DNA of 28,076 bases from JANJWP01 sp049301335 (GTDB lineage Bacteria; Patescibacteriota; Gracilibacteria; BD1-5; UBA2023). Below the pieces are notes generated by a model. It was not told where the DNA came from, did not search any database, and was given only the letters and a program-made list of their open reading frames with translations. Location: NCBI GenBank assembly GCA_049301335.1, contig JBAQKV010000003.1:1-28076 (forward strand), in the 5' to 3' direction. Below, in pieces: positions 20,501 through 26,606 of this stretch. The first letter of the stretch is position 1. The number at the start of each line of letters is the position of its first letter. The position numbers were made by a program, and so were the translations under genes.

Positions 20501-20895
20501 AGGGATTTTTCGATGAGGTTCGCGCAGCTCGAGCAATGCATTCCCTCGATTTCGAGGACGGCGATTTGGGAGGCCGAGGGGGAGTCGGACGAAGATCCGA
20601 CGACATCACGCGGGGCAGTCGGAGAATTTCATCAGGCGAACCCGGCTGAATCCGGTAGGTCGTCCTCTTCGTCTTCCTCAGATTCGAGCGACGCGTCATA
20701 TCCGGCATCGTCCTTGATAGTGCTCACGATTTCCTTCGCGCTTACCGCCGTTTCGTCGAAGCGCATTTCCGCGCTCCGTCCCGGGATGTCGTACTTCCTC
20801 TCGACGATGCCCTTCTGGGGCTTCAACGTCATTTCGATGAGCTTCACGCAGGATTCGCAGTGAATCGTCGGAAGGGCGATCTTGGCTACTTTCAT
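17536..20895 (-). CDS. copA: Cu+-exporting P1B-type ATPase with two HMA domains and a duplicated C-terminal domain
   Basis: 1119 aa from ATG 20895 to TAA 17536. Two consecutive UGA codons (20634-20629, residues 88-89) lie in the linker between the first and second metal-binding domains; the standard code would truncate the gene to 1001 aa and leave an orphan 87-aa HMA protein. HMA1 has HCESC (Cys13/Cys16), HMA2 has MHCSSC (Cys121/Cys124). The core has TGES (398), CPC (502-504), phosphorylated DKTGTLT (546-552), SEHP (583-586), GDGIND (743-748), and the Cu+-type YN and MALSS motifs in the last helices (~808, ~836). The core normally ends near ~855. Here an extra membrane helix (~866-884) leads into ~220 residues containing a tandem duplication (GFFGSGDVRIAG and GFFGNDTVIAG, period ~111). 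Pumps copper out of the cytoplasm; last gene of the csoR operon. Confidence 0.93.
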
Positions 20896-20932
20896 AGGAT
20901 TGCTGGTTGGGAATAGGGATGTCGTTTTGCGG

Positions 20933-22375
20933 TTAGCGGTTGCCCATCATGGAGCATCCGGCCATGCCGCGTCCGGAATTTCCGGTATCGGCGGAATCGT
21001 CGGAAACGGTTGCCGAAGCGGTGGTTGCCGCCGGCGCGTTTCCGGTCGAACCGGATTCGCCTTCCACGACGAATTTTCCGGTGTACATGCCCATCGAACA
21101 CGAGAATTTTACGGTTCCCGAAGCGGGCGATACGAATTCGATCACGTTTTCTCCGGCTTCGAGCTGCTTGCGTACCCCTACGGACGGAATGGTGAACTGG
21201 CTCGCGCAGCTGAACGGCGCCTTGGCGTCGATGACGAGGCGGATTTTCGTATTCGGACGGATCTTGATGACCGAAGGGGAGTACCCGTTGTCGTCTTCGA
21301 CCATCCGCACTTCCTGGGTTTCGAATTTCGAGGTGTCGACGACCGTGGCCGGTGCCGGCTTGGGCGAACCGAGCGAAAGCAGGTTGTACCCGTTCGCGAT
21401 GTTGAAGAACGCGAGCGCGAACACGACGACGCCCGTGAATTTGAAGAACGCCTTGGCGGATTCCCCCTTGAAGAACGACGTGAGGCCGCCTACGGAAAGG
21501 AGTCCCGGAGCGGTTCCGAGCGCGAAGAACGCGAGCGTAAGCGCGCCGGTCATAAAACTGCCGGTACTTACGGCGTAGACCTGCATGGCGAGAGTGAACC
21601 CGCACGGCAGGAAGAACGTGAGCGCGCCGGTCGCCATGGCGCCCAAAGGACCGGAAGCGTCCGAACCGATATTTTTTCCGAAGATTTTCGGAAGCGTTAC
21701 CGATACGTCGCCCAAACGGGGCGAAAGGTTGGTGAGGTTCAATCCGAGAAGGAGCATGAGCACGCCCACGGCGAGCGTGACGAGCCCGATGAAGACGTTG
21801 GAGAATCCGATGAACGAACCGAACGCGCCCAAGAGGCCGCCGAAAAACCCGAACCCGAGCACGCGTCCGAGATTGAAAAGGACGTGCGGTTGGAAACGGG
21901 ACCAGCCGCCTTCGTTCGCGTGCTTCGCGTTCCATTTGGCGCTGATGCCGAGCACGAGTCCGCCGACGAGGGCCATGCAGCTCGAAACTCCGGCGGTAAG
22001 GCCGATAAGGAAGGCGACCGAAAGCGTGGGGGCTGAAAGCGTGCCTACTCCGCCGAACGAAAATCCGAAGAATTTCGCGAGGTAGTAAATCGCGCCGATG
22101 GCGATGGCCGAAACGAAAACCGTTTCGTATTCCGAAGCGTCGGTTTGAAACCAGGGGAGTTCCTTCTTGTTCCCTATGGAATAGCCGTTCTCCGTAATGG
22201 CGGATTCTACGGCGTTCCAATCGGGGATTGTTCCTTCGTAGCTGACTTCCACCGCGCCTTTCGATTGGCTGGCCGAGACTTTTTCGACGCCGTCGAGGTT
22301 GCGGATGGTTTTTTCAAGCAGGACTTCGCAGGCCTTGCAATGCATTCCCGAGACGGGGATGGTATTTTTACGCAT
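20933..22375 (-). CDS. HMA domain - TauE/SafE-like membrane domain - cupredoxin-like fusion protein
   Basis: 480 aa from ATG 22375. The N-terminal heavy-metal-associated domain has GMHCKAC (Cys13/Cys16). A polytopic domain follows (GLTAGVSSCMALVGGLVLG, ATGALTFFLPCGFTLAMQ), matching the sulfite exporter TauE/SafE / DsbD-transmembrane-like family seen in copper loci. The C-terminal part is a cupredoxin-like domain with ligands in APFSCASQF and FSCSMGMYTGKFVVEG, and the protein ends in a Cys/Met-rich tail (GMAGCSMMGNR) suited to Cu(I). I rejected an ATG 36 bases upstream because it precedes the compact HMA fold. It lies 37 bases before copA and 40 bases after a Met-rich secreted protein. A likely job is moving or sequestering copper across the membrane for export. 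No UGA codon; no Shine-Dalgarno (CACCATG). Confidence 0.87.
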   Translation of the reverse strand: MRKNTIPVSGMHCKACEVLLEKTIRNLDGVEKVSASQSKGAVEVSYEGTIPDWNAVESAITENGYSIGNKKELPWFQTDASEYETVFVSAIAIGAIYYLAKFFGFSFGGVGTLSAPTLSVAFLIGLTAGVSSCMALVGGLVLGISAKWNAKHANEGGWSRFQPHVLFNLGRVLGFGFFGGLLGAFGSFIGFSNVFIGLVTLAVGVLMLLLGLNLTNLSPRLGDVSVTLPKIFGKNIGSDASGPLGAMATGALTFFLPCGFTLAMQVYAVSTGSFMTGALTLAFFALGTAPGLLSVGGLTSFFKGESAKAFFKFTGVVVFALAFFNIANGYNLLSLGSPKPAPATVVDTSKFETQEVRMVEDDNGYSPSVIKIRPNTKIRLVIDAKAPFSCASQFTIPSVGVRKQLEAGENVIEFVSPASGTVKFSCSMGMYTGKFVVEGESGSTGNAPAATTASATVSDDSADTGNSGRGMAGCSMMGNR

Positions 22376-22415
22376 GGTGAAAAAAGTGAGGATATGGGAG
22401 GATTCCGTCACTTGG

Positions 22416-22820
22416 CTAATCCAATTTTTTCACGTCCGACCCTATGCGGGCGGAATATCCGTCGCCTTCGCTCGGGTTGTCAGCCAACCGAGGGGGCGGG
22501 GGGCTTTCGGGATCCGTCAGCCGGTTTTTCGCCACCGCTTCTTCTTTTTGGACGAAAAGCGCGAAGGGGAGAGGTTTCGCGTCGAGTTCCGGGAGTTCGA
22601 ACGATTTGGAAACGACGACGACGTTCTCGGGAACGGTCTGTTTCGCGCAATCCGAACTTTCGCTTTTCGAAGGGGTTTCGCTGCAGAAAATCGAATGTTC
22701 CGTCTTCATTTCGCGCCCGCCGTCCATCGCCATGCCGAACATGTCCCAGGCATGCACCGTGGACATGTGGGACGCGACCGCGAAGGCCGTGAGCGCGAGG
22801 TAGGAGACGAATTTTTTCAT
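22416..22820 (-). CDS. Small secreted Met-rich protein of the copper operon
   Basis: 134 aa from ATG 22820, whose A overlaps the last base of the csoR stop (TAATG), so translation is coupled. The frame is open further upstream but that part only mirrors csoR in another frame. A signal peptide (MKKFVSYLALTAFAVASHMS) is followed by WDMFGMAMDGGREMKTEH, a dense Met/His cluster, then two Cys (IFCSE and SDCAK). The C-terminal half is Pro/Glu/Lys-rich with no clear fold. Met-rich clusters are common Cu(I)-binding elements in extracytoplasmic copper proteins, and the gene lies between csoR and copper transport genes. I infer a periplasmic or surface copper chaperone or sponge; I do not recognise a named family. 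Stop TAG at 22416. Confidence 0.75.
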   Translation of the reverse strand: MKKFVSYLALTAFAVASHMSTVHAWDMFGMAMDGGREMKTEHSIFCSETPSKSESSDCAKQTVPENVVVVSKSFELPELDAKPLPFALFVQKEEAVAKNRLTDPESPPPPRLADNPSEGDGYSARIGSDVKKLD

Positions 22821-23095
22821 TAGCGGGAAGAAACGCCGAATACGCGTACGAGTTCGTCGATGAATTCCTGTTTCTCTTCGGGTTTGCCGTCCGAGAGGCG
22901 GTGCGCCGCGCATGAGTCGAGGTGTCCGGTGAGGACGATCGAGTTCGCGCTGCGGAGGAAACCGAGCGCGGCGTTGACCTGTTGGGCGATGTCGACGCAA
23001 TAACGGTCTTCGCTGGCCATCTTTTCGATGGTTTCCAAAAGCCCTTTCGCCTTGCGGACGTTCGTGATGAACTTCTTCTTGTACGGGTCTTTCAT
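22820..23095 (-). CDS. csoR: CsoR-family copper-sensing repressor
   Basis: 91 aa, all-helical DUF156/CsoR family. The Cu(I) ligands are present with exact CsoR spacing: Cys33 (RYCVDIAQQV), His58 and Cys62 (GHLDSC), i.e. 25 and 4 residues apart as in Mycobacterium CsoR. Family members are DNA-binding oligomers that leave the operator when Cu(I) binds. It is the first gene of a minus-strand operon (csoR, Met-rich protein, HMA/TauE/cupredoxin protein, copA), so it most likely represses its own operon through the palindrome at 23108-23130. The stop overlaps the next ATG by one base. The start ATG 23095 has no Shine-Dalgarno. RcnR or FrmR (other DUF156 members) are less likely given the Cys-His-Cys ligand set and neighbours. 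Confidence 0.92.
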   Translation of the reverse strand: MKDPYKKKFITNVRKAKGLLETIEKMASEDRYCVDIAQQVNAALGFLRSANSIVLTGHLDSCAAHRLSDGKPEEKQEFIDELVRVFGVSSR

Positions 23096-23107
23096 ACGGT
23101 GGTTTTA

Positions 23108-23130
23108 GTAACCTCCCCCCTAGGTTATAC
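23108..23130. promoter_or_regulatory. Probable CsoR operator
   Basis: TAACCT (23109-23114), a 7-base C-rich centre (CCCCCCT), AGGTTA (22-27 of the same line: 23122-23127). A G/C tract flanked by inverted A/T-containing arms is the known CsoR operator style. It sits 13 bases upstream of csoR, and a possible -10 (TATAAC on the minus strand, 23124-23129) lies inside it. Confidence 0.6.
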
Positions 23131-23140
23131 GAATGAAAGG

Positions 23141-23170
23141 GGAAGTCAAACGGAAGGGGGATTGACTTCC
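23141..23170. repeat. Inverted repeat containing divergent -35 elements
   Basis: GGAAGTCAA (23141-23149) and TTGACTTCC (23162-23170) are perfect 9-base complements around a 12-base centre. Each arm holds a TTGACT facing outward, one toward csoR and one toward the gene at 23225. Confidence 0.65.
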
Positions 23171-23189
23171 GCGATTGCGCGCGTACAAA
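23162..23189 (+). promoter_or_regulatory. Promoter of the small membrane protein gene
   Basis: TTGACT (23162-23167), 16-base spacer, TACAAA (23184-23189). Transcription would start near 23196, about 29 bases before ATG 23225. Confidence 0.55.
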
Positions 23190-23224
23190 TGACGGGCACG
23201 CAACAAGCAGCAAAGGAGTACGCG

Positions 23225-23593
23225 ATGCGAAACAAATACTATCCTCGGGTAGGATTGGAAACCCAGAGACAGAAGCCGAAGAAACAGACGCTGAAAGACA
23301 TGCCGAAATCCTACGTAGCGCAGTTGGTGGCGTTCGCCCTCATGCACTACGGAATCGCGGTCGCCTGCTGGGCTTCGCCCTTTGCGATCGCGTGGTTTTC
23401 ACCTTTGGCATGGTGGCAGGGCGCGGCGATCGGATACGCGGTCGCCGGATTGCTCATGACGGCGTACCTGTCGTTCTTGCAATTCCGGAGGAAGCGTTTG
23501 GATATCGCTCCCGTCGTGCTCGGCGCGTTATGGCCGTACGTTTCGACTTTGTTTCACGAGCCTCACGCGCTCACTGACGAACTCGGACTGTAG
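23225..23593 (+). CDS. Small two-helix membrane protein, unknown function
   Basis: 122 aa. The start is fixed by a clear Shine-Dalgarno (AAAGGAG, 23212-23218) seven bases before ATG 23225, the only strong one in the window. The N-terminal ~30 residues are basic (RQKPKKQTLKDMPK). Hydrophobic segments follow around residues 32-58 (VAQLVAFALMHYGIAVACW) and 68-88 (AAIGYAVAGLLMTAYLSF). A basic loop FRRKRLD and a short hydrophobic stretch with an HEPHA motif lie near the C-terminus. It is Trp-rich around the loop (WFSPLAWWQG), and those are UGG codons. It is divergent from the csoR operon and shares the intergenic palindrome region, so it might respond to the same signal. No family recognised. Stop TAG. 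Confidence 0.75.
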   Translation: MRNKYYPRVGLETQRQKPKKQTLKDMPKSYVAQLVAFALMHYGIAVACWASPFAIAWFSPLAWWQGAAIGYAVAGLLMTAYLSFLQFRRKRLDIAPVVLGALWPYVSTLFHEPHALTDELGL

Positions 23594-23609
23594 CGGTCGC
23601 CAAAAATCG

Positions 23610-23646
23610 AATCCCCCGACCGGAAACGGAAGGGGGATTTTCTTTT
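23610..23646. terminator. Bidirectional terminator
   Basis: AATCCCCC (23610-23617) pairs with GGGGGATT (23632-23639), with inner CCG-GAAA-CGG, then TTCTTTT. It separates the convergent genes ending at 23593 (plus) and 23645 (minus); the T tract overlaps the minus-strand stop codon. Confidence 0.8.
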
Positions 23647-23998
23647 ACGGAAGCAGTTCGATGCCGAATTTCCGCATGACCATGGCGTAGCCGAGGAACA
23701 ACCCGGCGGTTCAGACAGCCGATATCGCGAGCGCTATCCAGAACCCGAACCTTTCCAGAAGCTTTGGGAAAACGAGGAACATCGGGAGCGTCGGGAGGAC
23801 GTACCAAAAGGTGTAGTACGCGTGGTTGGAAACCTTCGTCGCCCCAGCCCCGTCGACGTTGAGCCAGACGAGCGTGAGGATGGTCATCAGCGGAAGCGAG
23901 ATGACGAGCGCGCCGATCTTGTCGGAGGTTTTCGCGAGTTCGGACGCGGCGACGATGACGGCGGCCGTGACGAGGTATTTGAAGACGAGGTAGGACAT
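23645..23998 (-). CDS. DUF3147-like small membrane protein
   Basis: 117 aa from ATG 23998 to TAA 23645, with UGA at residue 96 (23711-23713) read as Gly, which adds the last helix (AISAV-G-TAGLFLGYAMVM). Four hydrophobic segments are visible: YLVFKYLVTAAVIVAAS, ALVISLPLMTILTLVWL, FWYVLPTLPMFLVF and FWIALAISAV onward. The pattern K-ALVIVAASE-AK...GALVISLPL...W is that of DUF3147 membrane proteins, whose function is unknown. An alternative ATG at 24052 adds 18 mostly polar residues; I prefer 23998 because a promoter at 24005-24032 would start transcription at this very ATG. It converges on the gene at 23225 and is divergent from the DUF2726 gene. Confidence 0.78.
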
Positions 23999-24004
23999 GT
24001 GGAC

Positions 24005-24032
24005 ATTATTACCGTGAAGTCTTTTCTGGCAA
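24005..24032 (-). promoter_or_regulatory. Candidate promoter giving a leaderless DUF3147 mRNA
   Basis: On the minus strand: -35 TTGCCA (24027-24032), 16-base spacer, -10 AATAAT (24005-24010). The usual 6-7 base distance places the transcription start at the A of ATG 23998. Confidence 0.4.
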
Positions 24033-24158
24033 TAAAACCCCCGGATTTTCATCTGAAGAAGAACTTCCGTCGTTTCGGCGAATCTATCGACAACGCAGAG
24101 GAAATTTGACCAGCTGAACCATAAATGCGAAAATGGTACGGAGATAACCTGTTAGAAA

Positions 24159-24800
24159 ATGTCCGACTTCGTGGCATGACTGATAATCATGCTTATCGTA
24201 CTTATGGCGCTCGGGGCCATAATGCAACAAATTCAAAAGAACAAACAACCGGAAAAGACCCAACTCGAACTCATGAAGGAGGAATTTTGGGGAAAAGTAT
24301 GGTCGAAATGGTACATTCTGACGAAAACCGAAAAAGCATTTTATGACCAACTGGTCATATACTTGATGAATACGGGGTACTCGGTATTCGCTCAAGTAAG
24401 ACTGCCGGATATCGTGGAAATCAGGAATGCCGGAGAACGTTTCAATTATTTTTTCAATAAAATCAAAGCCAAGCACGTCGATTTCGTCGTTACCGACAGG
24501 ACTTGAAGAATCATGATGGCCATCGAGCTTGACGATGCGACCCATGATGCCGAAGAGGCAAAATATAATGATACGATGAAAGACGCTATTTTTGAGATAT
24601 GCAAGATTCGTCTCGTGCGCTTCAAGGTGGCGCATTCGTACGATTTCAATAAGTTGGGATTGGTGATGATGCCTGCGGTCCAGCAGGTTTCGATTGACGG
24701 GGTTCCCGAGGACGCACCGATCGAAAATCTTTTAGAAAGGGGCGGGGAGAAAGAAACAGAAACTGACTTGGAAGATCACTCCAGATGGAAGAGGAGATGA
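24159..24800 (+). CDS. DUF2726 nuclease-like protein with N-terminal membrane helix
   Basis: 213 aa, with UGA at residues 7 and 116 read as Gly. The first UGA lies inside the membrane helix, so the ATG at 24159 (MSDFVAGLIIMLIVLMAL) gives a better start than ATG 24189; an in-frame TAG at 24153 limits it upstream. The second restores DFVVTDRTGRIMMAIELDD, the core of DUF2726: Asp109, Glu123 and Asp125 fit the PD-(D/E)xK restriction-endonuclease-like pattern, with a following DATH. The family is also preceded by the FAQVRLPDIVEI strand, which is present. Members often carry a membrane anchor and are of unknown, probably nucleic-acid-related function. The C-terminal ~60 residues are charged and end ETDLEDHSRWKRR. 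It lies just outside the integrative element, on the chromosomal side of the tRNA fragment. Confidence 0.83.
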
Positions 24801-24929
24801 TAGTGCGTAACGAAGTCCCGGTTGAAAATCCGAGGCTTTGTCATCGATTCTGATGACCAACGACCTAACGGACAAAAATCCTTGTGTCGGTACTGCCATA
24901 TTTCAGTACTTGATATCAACAACGAAAAC

Positions 24930-24957
24930 AAAAGCGCCCCCTTGCGGGAGTGCTTTT
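24930..24957 (-). terminator. Terminator downstream of the original tRNA-Phe gene
   Basis: AAAAGC (24930-24935) pairs with GCTTTT (24952-24957), with CCC/GGG inside. On the minus strand a T-rich tail (TTTTGTTTTCG) follows, and it lies 12 bases past the tRNA 3' end. Confidence 0.65.
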
Positions 24958-24968
24958 CGATATTGATA

Positions 24969-25013
24969 TGGTGGCGAGAAGTGGGATCGAACCACCGACA
25001 CACGGATTTTCAG
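24969..25013 (-). other. tRNA-Phe(GAA) 3' fragment, probable attachment site of an integrative element
   Basis: On the minus strand the sequence matches tRNA positions 32-76: anticodon loop CTGAAAA (25007-25013, anticodon GAA), 3' anticodon stem TCCGT, variable loop GTGTC, T stem GGTGG and loop TTCGATC with CCACT, acceptor strand TCTCGCC, discriminator A and an encoded CCA (24969-24971). The expected 5' anticodon arm ACGGA, D arm and 5' acceptor are absent: the bases before the loop are CCCAT. So only the 3' half is present, as left by recombination into a tRNA gene. A tyrosine recombinase gene ends 14 bases away. Confidence 0.85.
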
Positions 25014-25027
25014 ATGGGGAGGGGTGC

Positions 25028-25924
25028 CTAAGCGAACAAGTCAACCCCGTTCAAAGTCTCGCGGATGGAGTCGACGTCGAAGTTCAGATAGATTTTCGTG
25101 GTGTTGACGTTGGTATGTCCGAGCACGCGGGAAATGTTGAAGAGGTTGACCTGCTTGCGGGCGAGTTCGGTAGCGAACGTATGCCGGAGCATGTGGCAGG
25201 TGAAATGGAAGGGAAGCTTGTTCCGCAGTTTCGCTATGAGGTCGTAAACTTCCCTGTGCTGCATTGCGTTCCCGTATCTTGTGGGGAAAGCATGGGGACA
25301 GGAGGGAAACGCCTTGTCACGGGCGGAAAAATACCGGGAGAGCACGGGGGCGAGTTTCGCCACCACGGGCACGAGCCGGTCCTTGGATCACTTGCCGTCG
25401 TTGACACGGAGGAATTCCCCGGAAGGGTCGAAATCATGGGAACGGAGGTTGATGAGTTCGTAGAGCCTCAGTCAAGTGTAGAGGTAGACATATATCATCG
25501 CCCTGTTGCGTTCGGTCACGAAATCGGAAGACGCCGGACAAATCCTGTTGAGCGCATGGAGGAGGAGCGAGACCTGTTCGCGGTCCAGGGCCTTGGGGAG
25601 TTGGCGGGGGACTTGCCGGAGCCTCATTTTGGAGAGTGGGTTTTCGGAAAGCACGCCGTTGGTCACCAGGTACCCGCAGTACATCCTGAAATTCTTCAGG
25701 TTCCTGTTGTACGTGAGGGAAGTCCATCTCCGTTCTACCAGGCAGTGCTGGAGAAGGGATTTGAAATTCCGCTCCGTGTACGTTGAGTGGTCGGACAGTT
25801 CCACGAAGGGATTGTCCGACAGGAGGCGGAGCGAGGTCTCGTACGTCATCATGGTTTTCTTCGCGCGTCATTCGTTGAGTTCCTTTTCGAGGAGGAAGTC
25901 AGAAGCGAAAGGATCGGTAAACAT
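25028..25924 (-). CDS. Tyrosine recombinase (phage-type integrase)
   Basis: 298 aa from ATG 25924 to TAG 25028, with UGA at residues 19, 151 and 179 read as Gly. The last two restore family motifs: YTGLRLYEL (catalytic Arg153) and the beta-hairpin GKGSKDR (Lys178). The rest of the active site is present: HMLRH (His244, Arg247), GHTN (His270) and the nucleophile in TKIYLNF (Tyr279). The N-terminal SAM-like DNA-binding domain (YTERNFKSLL...) is short, as in Xer-like integrases. ATG 25924 (MFTDPFASDF) is preferred over 25852 because the UGA at residue 19 keeps the frame open. No Shine-Dalgarno precedes it. Its 3' end is 14 bases from the tRNA-Phe fragment, so it probably catalyses integration and excision at that site. 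XerC/D chromosome resolution is a less likely role given the location. Confidence 0.92.
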
Positions 25925-26114
25925 AGGAGGGGGGGCGTAAAAAGAGAAGGGTTTTGATTCCTTCAGCAGGCTGGTCGCCTGGTATGTTAACGAGCTATAG
26001 GTCTCTCGACCTCGAAGACATGGTAAGCTATGAATTTGAATAATGCAAACAAAAAGCAAGCAAATTAAATTAATTTAAGATGAAATGTCTTTGTAGTGAG
26101 TAAAAACGGGGGAG

Positions 26115-26143
26115 ATGTCGAGCGTGAAACGGACGCTCGACAT
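26115..26143. repeat. Perfect 11-bp inverted repeat over a start codon
   Basis: ATGTCGAGCGT (26115-26125), 7-base loop GAAACGG, ACGCTCGACAT (26133-26143). The first three bases are the possible start codon of the small membrane protein, so in RNA the hairpin would bury it. It could instead be a DNA operator or a recombinase accessory site. Confidence 0.7.
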
Positions 26144-26456
26144 TCGACGGAGTGAGCATGGCGCAATGAGGGTTTCGCAGATAATAGGGCGACTTTTTTC
26201 GGGAGGGGGTATTGATTTCCCGAACGCGGGGGATATCGTTAACTACGAGGATGTTTCCAAAAAACAGAGTAAGTTCACTATCTTCTTACCAATGCACGAT
26301 ATGGAAACGATGCCGTTCAACGGATTATTCGAAATGGTTTGATGGGGATTGGGCATATCAATCTGAGTATTGGCCTTCTGGTTTACCATCTCGCTCATCA
26401 GGGCGTGAATGTCGATCGCGGCGGCGATAGACAACATGTTGGATATCTTTCGATAA
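26115..26456 (+). CDS. Small membrane protein, unknown function
   Basis: 113 aa from ATG 26115 to TAA 26456, with UGA at residues 76, 84 and 98 read as Gly. Read through, the C-terminal third becomes a convincing membrane helix (GWGLGISIGVLAFWFTISLI) followed by a short amphipathic end (IDNMLDIFR); the standard code would stop before it. The N-terminal ~75 residues are soluble (RVSQIIGRLFSGGGIDFPNA). The start is uncertain: ATG 26115 lies in a perfect inverted repeat, and in-frame ATG 26166 (MRVSQIIG) is an alternative with a GGAG about 13 bases before it; GTG 26124 is also possible. No family recognised. It lies between the recombinase and DUF3800 genes in the element and has its own terminator. 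Confidence 0.65.
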
Positions 26457-26462
26457 GAAATG

Positions 26463-26492
26463 GAAAAGCCCCCCGAAAACGGAGGGCTTTTC
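26463..26492. terminator. Bidirectional terminator
   Basis: GAAAAGCCC (26463-26471) pairs with GGGCTTTTC (26484-26492), extended by CCG/CGG with an AAAA loop and one mismatch. It ends the plus-strand small membrane protein gene. Confidence 0.82.
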
Positions 26493-26504
26493 TTATCGGG
26501 ACAC

Positions 26505-26548
26505 AAAAAAAGCCGGGCTACCGACAATGACTCAGCGCCTGGCTCGGC
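26505..26548 (-). terminator. Probable terminator of the DUF3800 gene
   Basis: On the minus strand GCCGAGCCA (26540-26548) pairs imperfectly (two A-C mismatches) with TAGCCCGGC (26512-26520), followed by a run of seven T and TGTGT. The loop is about 19 bases, so the call is moderate. Confidence 0.4.
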
Positions 26549-26606
26549 CGTATTCTATAAAACAATGAGAATACTGCAAAACTTTTTATACAGTTCGAAA
26601 GAAAAG

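Noticed and set aside
24969..25050. A complete tRNA-Phe gene
   Set aside because: Only positions 32-76 are present; the bases that should form the 5' anticodon arm, D arm and acceptor do not pair.
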